Assembly: GCF_000002875.2 (NCBI RefSeq)
Contig: NC_009411.2
Coordinates: 124,001-188,000, forward strand
Source: Leishmania infantum JPCM5
Taxonomy: Eukaryota > Euglenozoa > Kinetoplastea > Trypanosomatida > Trypanosomatidae
Direction: 5' to 3'
DNA length: 64,000 bases
Shown here piece after piece: positions 61,901 to 64,000 of this stretch; position 1 is the first letter of the stretch, and each line of letters begins with the position of its first letter. The notes beneath the pieces were generated by a model. That model was not told the DNA's origin. It did no database searches and saw only the letters and a list, made by a program, of their open reading frames with translations. The position numbers and the translations under genes are program-made.

Positions 61901-64000
61901 GCGGCGTTGGAAAAGCGCATGAACGACCGAGCCCATGAGCTGGCCAAAGTCGAACTGGCGAAGGACCGTGCCTTCCTCGACCCTGAGCCGGAGGGCGTGC
62001 CACTGGCGGACCTCCCGCTCAGCGACGACCCGGAGTTCAACGTACTGGCGAAGCAGCGTCAGGCGCTGAAGAACACCAGGAGGGGCCGCGACCCCGAAAT
62101 GAAGGACCTGGAGGAGAGGATGAACGACCGTGTCCACGACATCGCAAGGGAGTTCCTCAGCAAGCACCGCGGCTACCTGAACCCGGAGCCGCAGAATGTA
62201 CCCATTGCCGACATCCCCCTCAACCGCGACCCGATCTTCCGCGAAATGGAGAACGAGCTGTTGAAGGCTATGAAGGACCCCCGCAGCAATGCGGGCAAGA
62301 TTGCAGAGCTGCAGGACGACCTCAACAACCGCGCAGACGACCTCGCGAAGGACCTACGGCGCAAGGAGCTTGCTAATCAGGAGCAGGAGCCTCTCGGCGT
62401 GCCGCTGGAAGAGCTGCCACTCAACTACGACCCGATCCTCAATCCACTGGAACGCAAGCGCCGCGACATCAAGAAAAACCCGAAGCGGAATGCCGATGTG
62501 CTGCGCAACCTCGAGCGGGAGATCGCCGCGCGCATCGATGACATCGCGCGCGACTTTCTGGCGAAGGAGCGTGCTTTCCTGGACCAGGAACCGGAGGGGG
62601 TGCAATTGGAGCGCCTGCCGCTGTCAGATGACAGGGAGTTTCACGAAATGGAGAGGGACCTGCGCGCGCTGAAGAAGCAACCAGCAAAGAACAGGGACGC
62701 CATCGAGGACCTCGAGGAACGCATGAACGACCGCGCACATCACCTGGCCAAGGACTATCTCGCGAAGGACCGCGACTACCTCGAGAAAGAGCCGCTCGGT
62801 GTGCCGGTGGAGGAGCTGCCGCTTAACGAGGACGTGACCTTCCGCGATGCGGAGGAGAAGCGGCGGGCGCTGAAGAGGGATCCGCGTGGCAACGCAAAGG
62901 CGATCAAGGATCTGGAGGATCAGCTGAACGACCGCGCCGAGCAGCTGGCACAGCAGAAGCTGGACAAGGAGCGCGCCTTCCTCGACCCCAGGCCGGAGGG
63001 CATTCTCCTGAAGGACATGCAGCTGGACAGGGACAAGGCGTTCAAGGACATGGAGAGGCAGCTGCGGCAGCTGCGCAAGGACCCGCGCAAGAACGCAAAC
63101 GCGATTCGGGACATGGAGGAAGACATGAACAGCCGCGCCCACGTACTGGCAAAGCGCCAGTTGGCGGACGACCGGAACTTCCTCAACCCGGAACCGCGCG
63201 GTGTGCCGCTAGTCGACCTCGCCCTCGAAGATGATCCGGAGTTCCGAAAGACGGAGCTGGCGCGTCGCGAGGCCAAGAGAAACCCAAAGAACGCTGACAG
63301 GGTGCGCGAGCTGGAGAGCATTCTGAACGACCACGCCGACCGCATCGCCGGCGAGTACCTCAAGAAGGACCGCGCCTACCTCGACCCCGAGCCGGAGGGT
63401 GTGCCGTTGGAGGAGCTGCCGCTCGACACGGATCCGGACTTCCACGGCATGGAGGTGGACCGGCGCAAGCTAAACAAGGACCCTGCAAAGAACTCCAGGA
63501 CCATCAAGGATCTCGAAGAGCAGCTCAATAACCGTGCGCGCGAGCTGGCCAGGGACAAGAAGGGCTACCAGGACCCGGTGTTCCATGAGGCAAACGAGGA
63601 TATAGCCGAGCAGTGGCCGCGCATTCGCGAGCTGTACCCGGAGGGTGTGTACGATCCGGTGACGCCGGACACCACACTGCCGTCGGACATCTCGTCCGCC
63701 CCGCAGGACATGGGCTTCCTCGCCCCGTTCATCGCGGCCTTGGCGCGTCACACGGTGCTCATCTCTCGCCTCTTCCAAGACAAGGCGCACCCGCAGAACC
63801 AGCCCTACCGCGTGACGCTATTCAACCCGGACAGCTCGCCGGTCACAGTGGAAGTGGACGACCGCGTGCCGTGCGACGACAAGCGAGAGCCGAAGTTCAC
63901 ACAAGTGCCGTCACGCATGTGGTACCCGCTGCTGCTGGAGAAGGCGTACGCCAAGTTCGTCGGCGGCTACGAGAACTTTAACAACTGCAATGCCCACGAT
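46985..64000 (+). CDS. Second giant calpain-like protein, partial (runs past window end), >5672 aa
   Basis: The frame from ATG 46985 is open to the last base with no stop seen where I read it, so the 3' end is missing. The order of parts is module 1 (about residues 15-600), module 2 (about 630-1205), a rod of ~68-residue units (about 1210-5528) and the start of module 3 (from about 5534). Module 1 has Cys62 (NHYECFML), Gln220 at the His position and Asn245. Module 2 has Cys679 (DHYDCSTL), Gly836 at the aligned His position, with His833 and His834 close by, and Asn863. In module 3 the Cys position (GFLAPFIAAL) is Gly. It is thus a paralogue of the 22009 gene with the same bookend layout and altered triads, and probably also a structural protein of the subpellicular or flagellar cytoskeleton. 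Unlike its neighbour, no two rod units are near-identical. Parts of modules 1 and 2 are almost identical to the upstream gene, suggesting gene conversion. Confidence 0.92.
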   Translation, partial: MSVEEVPDSNKLFSDAVFDRENAHIAREWQRITEVYPAGVNQPLLPEVFSREQFGQGNHYECFMLSALATLIRFPDVIRNCFVTKKVRQDGRYTFQFFRGQEWVKVEIDDRIAMEEGEVLYARSPTEHWWPLLLEKAYAKFYTAYDHLEGCTLQETFHDLTGNPVLNIPMDAKLAKAAGAEVTEGFYWLVLAQRIQSGQFIASVLTKDIELETMGLQREQQYGVLEIFSLTGTSSINDIVIHLHNPFEDEEYVYKGPLNSKDTTWDVKQRAKHDVDDERSIFLPLNTFLKIMNSVQLCYMSPVEADATYFHDEWKGESAGGNPTSVSWRKNPLYFVRNSGSTAFEIVVVIKQEDQRRFTSPDEMTKYLQCGMVLIHYSYANPIPTFWVTGNNHKPIHKSLFLNSREVANAMTIPPNSLCYLVPSCMHKGADGPFTLALYRMKGVDYSDLTINKLAIPRMNWANSATKNVELCQKEKDRVDFYVDEGTDIHILMHQTKPYVSKSGGDAMTEDYMGMYLYDDTDRKIAGVHAATNFREISIIHRLPRSGRYAISITCPRAKGEVPAYITIVGSHASNVRIVDPPEDATMFDDEDIIDEGEDAALVHNPIDYVPVVFDVAHHDEQAESDSPFEDKRFYVDNRGATSEPWVHIGDLYPEGKTRPLLPNELSRDQFGQGDHYDCSTLTAFAALMEHHPDVIRNCFISKNPRKDGRYTFQFHRYGQWIKVEIDDRIPMVKGDTVFCRSPTHHWWPLLLEKAYAKFYTLYQNLEDISEGEVFHDFSGCPVIFIPMEADKAKVVNYDIQSAQFWRDLNNELDQTALAALALGEQAEQYGLHHEGSYAVLGFIETRNAINLTPADVLVKMYNPYEDSPYTGPMHRDDSSWTSEMRSICNPAQRNIFYIPANVFLDVFANVQQAYIKAPLHPSYNFNSEWGDTTSGGNVSLVTWRANPLYVVRNKAEEPVQIIGMIRQPDQRHLLHRQTNHELNYIQCALVVAESISAERIPTYLVTGNNHRRLRSGLYLHNREVADVMTIPADSLCYIIPTGMRRDRGKFIFSYWFLRKGDKDKLDIERLNTDVARQLPAIAHLDLMNRGHARVDILVDVPTDLHILLKQEKPFKHASGGDAIAQDFLSMYLYDANDKRISPSTQATNNREIGLVQHVSKPGRYAIGVNCTSGTGDVPCKVEIVAQERAHVRITEAPDNARELGELDLSFLEPEPEGVPLADLPLEEDLKFQEQLDALKRLHHKPHRNEDEILALERKMNARAHELARALLGKDRCKYLTGQDIEKLAPLLDSDPEYMNAERERHNLKKDPRNAGKVRALEEELRDRAAALADTSAGIDLGFMDLEYEGIPRDDIELLSDPAFEEMAQARASLLSDPAANARKINDMEDKMHDRATEMARDMHKKERTYLDPEPEGVPLDLLPLNEDEAFSRMEDELRALNRKPKRDAKAIKDLQRTLNDRAHELASVLKSDERELFLDPVPLGIPVADLPLDTDPEFHLKEIERLQLRKEDPLGNRDDIKTLEDELNDRARELAKDQQANQRAFLDQDPYGVPLEKLCLDYNDDFLRKESELRALQKNPRCSATAIADLKADMSEMVDALAAAEAARDRNFLDLEVEGRLVHLLPLLENPEFKELDTKRRRVLNRGGDTSKVPDMEDRMNDVALEIAHDMNVAERPDYMDTTYKGIPVEDLPLDEDPLFRSLEVKRQQQKQDPRRNARGIADTEQELNDRAMELAAEKLKGDRNYLDPEPEGVPLRLVPLDSDAAFAEMEAQRAKLKKDMRRNTKPIAEIENLLNDRAHELAKSLKEKERPKFLDARFSGIPYTELPLDADQPFRDMEVQRLLLKEQPHKNATAIQDLEEALNDRAGELAKEKLAKERAFLDPCPLGIPLEELPLDSTPAFIAKEERLRALNKDPYKNATAIKMLQGEMDDMVNALAAEELARMRGFLDPEPEGRLVESLPLNDDPQFHKLEAQYRDLKKSPKANPQDVADCEELMNDRAHELAKDMNREERPDFMNMTPRGVPLEELPLDTDDEFSNLEAQRARLMRQPAKNKKAIDEIEYALNLRAEELAQEKIQADRAFMDEAPQNIPLKYIPLDKDKEFGRMEAQRMALRAQSQNARALIPKLRELEDAMNQHANDMAKALKQQVRASVLPPRIGGIAREALQLDDDVPFTDLEVAQIAANGDGDLDKGRDLGDAMQKRAADVAAKLRWEERANLGNPLGFSPEDLPLERSPEYLQKESALVEMRANPKKNAQSIKSAEEDLHALAMEMAKEKAAEEREDYIDPEPEGRKLNDLGLDDDPTFVGIEEQYRRSRKDPYADQDRLRDLEQMMNDRAHDLAKMKNARDRDMYLDRAPRNVPIVELPLDTDEEFGRLEAQRAKLCQNPVRNAQSIRETEDALNDRADVLAAEALKNDRIFLEAEPEGVSQRQLPLDLDQTFRSLELKRAALKSAPIKDDRAIRAVEEQMNDHLRKMAREVKMDARRDMEPNSLGIPSEDLNPYLDEDPHFHELEDMYRDAKNNPTKAKKASQLLDQMNERAREIAQAVHDMERLPLNQAPNGIPLETLPLNEDPVFNALENEARALRKGPSGGKKSAERLADVEDRLNARAEELANAARKQYVDAMPEGVPMELLKLGDDPSFVNAEAELRRLEKNPVANRQGIKDLKDELNFMAHEKVKRLLRGDRGYLHQTPDGVDLCHLPLDTDPVFHELETRRAKLKSEDPRAHQKAIAALEDQLNDRAHELAKEVKEGELRALEPDPHGIPYAVIIPHNDVEFNNCAKHLRDLKSDSKRNAAAIRETVDRMNDRGAELAEAMLKQDRSYLKPQAAAVPLKYLPLDTDPQFNRIEVERAKLKARDSVKNAKKIQALEDQLNERANQLAEAQKQEDLRGLDPKPEGIPLYVIDPHSDAKFASFLPQLRDMKADPRTRPEDLQQVVDAMNDRAHELASEKLRGDRLTYLEEEPKGVPLDLLSLDTDPQFHDIEAQRAVLKAQDPRRNAAKIRDSEDRLRERSYELAEQQRTKDLENLDQVPEGLPITLVNPHDDPAFAKMVNQHRQLAKDSVKDSAKNSELLTKLEEKMNDRAHELAKLMLESDHSFLDPAPQDVSLAELPLDTDPEFRRLEVERAKLKAQDQRRNAAKIKDIEGQMNNRAHELAREQLAEDLRGVDPAPRGLPVELLNPHADSQFAEAVKQIRVLKKSPIADPKAKLAMLDKMNARVRAMADEAMDRDYLDPEPEGVALADLPLSSDPEFHDMEVGRARLKLRDPKRNARAIKDLEQRLNDHAHELARRQLEEDLAGCDPEPEGIPLALLKPAEDPKIAGMIPQLRALKKDPKKNAEAIRRVENEMNNRANELARQLLEGDRGYLEPNPENVALEYLSLDKDPEIAEMEVERAKLKAQDPRRNQRRIADLEDRLNDRAVELAVAKKAEELAHFAPQYNGIETAAMRPYDDPEFAALVDQLRKLEKASAGASPEAEKVLTDMDARLEVLAKEKVEGDLWFLDKEPEGIPLEEVEVELDPIFQQLRQECANLKAKDPRRNADKVKSLEDQMRSRVHELAKHLKESDFDGVDTSPLGIPLELLQPLEDPQVARILPELRRAKKSLRDTQRAQGLLNELNERIHELAKNALSGDRSAYLDSDPAGVPLSDLPLDTDGIYSGLEVERAKLLLKDLAKNAKQIEDLEDRLNERAHDLAQQVLKDDLKNVDPKPHGIPIEAVRPHNNPDFHNLATRARELRKDSRRNADKLAAIQEQMNDLANQMAAEMLGNDRGYLDPEPEGVPVEMVLLDEDPEFHEMEVQRAVLVAQDQVKNRQAIADLEGRLNDCAHKLAEAQKREDLRGLNSAPLGVPVSLLNPHDDPRFAAKLPELRAQKKEGFPRAQSRLNDTQAKLDEILEELAAQYLEQDRARYLYPTPEGIPVAALPLCADPEFHQLEAERLDLISKNPKANKDAIKDLEAALNERACELAREHRKGDRGYLNAEPLGIPLDVLPLDTDRQFSDLEAKRAALKTKDAVRNAAAIHDLEDQLNDRANQLAEDQITEDLRAVDPTPEDIPVRMLKPHDDPEFARMVNALRLLKADPSADPKKVSDLEQDMNDRAHELAEEALAGDRPMYLDPKPEGIAIESLPLDSDPLYHRLEVERAKLMLQEPKKNQAKAAELEGRLNDRAHELAKEQRARDLQDLDEAPRGIPVDLLNPHEDETFASLAFQRRDPNNTLRKALDIGGTNGDPTRDMLNERLDEMAKQMLEGDRDYLDPNPEGVPLRVLPLNEDPEFHEMEVQRAVLKAKNAKKNAVAIKDLEDKLNDRAHDLAKDALNGDRGYLAPEPRGVPLADLPLDKDPQFHQMEVERAKLKAQDLTKNANKIKDLEDKLNDRAENLAEVQKKEDLRNLDGKPRGIPLESLNPHDDAEFASHLPELRRLKNEQPNHPKIKDLQAKLDNRADELAKAQIDRDRAFLDPEPEGITLAQLPLDSDKLFTSLEKQLRQAKQDLKRNADKITDLQDCMNKRVHELALNLLKGDRRYLDPEPENVPIADVPIDADAMFRELEAQRAKLKEDPKRNADKIKDLEGKLNDRAHELAKAQKEAARGFLNPTSHRVPKALLPLDEDAAFVKMEQQLRRLNKDPKRSASAIDNLKGMMQDRADELGENLLKGARDKYLDPNPEGVPVGYLPLDSDPQYSHAELQRAVLKAQNAKGNAAKIADLEKVLNDRAAELAKEQRQKDRAFLDPEPEGIPIADVPLDDDPNFLRLEDYLRKLKKDPRRNADAIADTQESMNDRAHELAKGVVAEDLACLPRAAYRGIPKEDLNLHTYLKFRDAANRRRDAKRRRLPTTDIRLIEDEMDRIASEIADDVIDSERAFLDPEPEGMAIANVPLDADKEFAALEAERRRRSKDPRAAKRNKDVIRDLENQMSDRAHQLAKEEFAKQRDFMDQEPEGVPLERLPLDTDPEFKDAEIARYKAKTDPKADPKKVAALEKRMNDRAHELAKVELAKDRAFLDPEPEGVPLADLPLSDDPEFNVLAKQRQALKNTRRGRDPEMKDLEERMNDRVHDIAREFLSKHRGYLNPEPQNVPIADIPLNRDPIFREMENELLKAMKDPRSNAGKIAELQDDLNNRADDLAKDLRRKELANQEQEPLGVPLEELPLNYDPILNPLERKRRDIKKNPKRNADVLRNLEREIAARIDDIARDFLAKERAFLDQEPEGVQLERLPLSDDREFHEMERDLRALKKQPAKNRDAIEDLEERMNDRAHHLAKDYLAKDRDYLEKEPLGVPVEELPLNEDVTFRDAEEKRRALKRDPRGNAKAIKDLEDQLNDRAEQLAQQKLDKERAFLDPRPEGILLKDMQLDRDKAFKDMERQLRQLRKDPRKNANAIRDMEEDMNSRAHVLAKRQLADDRNFLNPEPRGVPLVDLALEDDPEFRKTELARREAKRNPKNADRVRELESILNDHADRIAGEYLKKDRAYLDPEPEGVPLEELPLDTDPDFHGMEVDRRKLNKDPAKNSRTIKDLEEQLNNRARELARDKKGYQDPVFHEANEDIAEQWPRIRELYPEGVYDPVTPDTTLPSDISSAPQDMGFLAPFIAALARHTVLISRLFQDKAHPQNQPYRVTLFNPDSSPVTVEVDDRVPCDDKREPKFTQVPSRMWYPLLLEKAYAKFVGGYENFNNCNAHD
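50600..63570 (+). repeat. Rod of diverged ~68-residue units in the second giant gene
   Basis: Roughly 60-65 units of about 204 bp share the skeleton 'EPEGVPL..LPLD.DPEF..LE..RA.LK.DPRRNA..I.DLE..LNDRAHELA'. Units vary freely in sequence and by a few codons in length. From about 55250 to 60300 a second unit type, with 'NPHDDPEF' in place of 'LPLDTDPEF' and shorter, EDLRGLD-like linkers, alternates with the first. The repeat class is the same as in the upstream gene's array. Confidence 0.9.
63586..64000 (+). other. Start of C-terminal calpain-like module 3 of the second giant protein
   Basis: It begins at EDIAEQWPRIRELYPEGVYDP and shows the same core as module 3 of the upstream gene (VEVDDRVPCDD, WYPLLLEKAYAKFVGGYENF). 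The Cys position is Gly (DMGFLAPF). The module is cut by the window end, so its Asn and His positions cannot be judged. Confidence 0.85.

Noticed and set aside
1..64000. tRNA, rRNA, snRNA or snoRNA genes
   Set aside because: No cloverleaf, conserved A/B box pair or rRNA block was noticed on either strand; small RNAs cannot be excluded by eye.

Overview
The window looks like nuclear DNA of a trypanosomatid, most probably Leishmania or a close relative. All seven supported genes lie on the + strand, none has an intron, and coding DNA is very GC-rich. Intergenic DNA is long and rich in pyrimidine and CA/TG tracts, with a polypyrimidine-AG spliced-leader acceptor before each start codon. This is one piece of a polycistronic transcription unit. 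From memory, the order RPF1, vasohibin, ABCD transporter, giant calpain-like genes resembles Leishmania chromosome 27; I could not check this.

Left part (1-22008): an unrecognised 556-aa protein (1425-3095); RPF1, a Brix-domain factor of 60S ribosome assembly (4774-5766); vasohibin, the tubulin detyrosinating carboxypeptidase (6746-8608); an ABCD-type peroxisomal (glycosomal) half-transporter (11085-13151); and an unrecognised protein with two possible SH3-like segments (17656-19455). Three almost identical copies of a ~0.6-kb SIDER-like retroposon lie between these genes: one inverted at 3311-3940 and two direct at 10063-10705 and 15214-15829.

Right part (22009-64000): two giant paralogous calpain-like genes in tandem. 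The first is complete (5982 aa). It has two N-terminal calpain modules, a long rod of ~68-residue repeats and a third, C-terminal calpain module. The centre of its rod is 44 nearly identical 204-bp units (27961-36895). The second gene (46985 to beyond the window end) has the same layout, but all of its rod units are diverged, and over part of the rod two unit types alternate. The N-terminal modules keep the calpain Cys and Asn, but the His position is substituted; the C-terminal module of gene 1 has also lost the Cys. These are probably cytoskeletal scaffold proteins, related to the 68-residue-repeat flagellar antigens of Trypanosoma cruzi (H49/FRA family).

Between the two giants lies a 7-kb stretch without a convincing gene. 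It holds microsatellites and a possible degenerate SIDER. Themes that link parts of the window are microtubule and flagellar biology (vasohibin, the two calpain-like giants) and repeat-driven sequence homogenisation.
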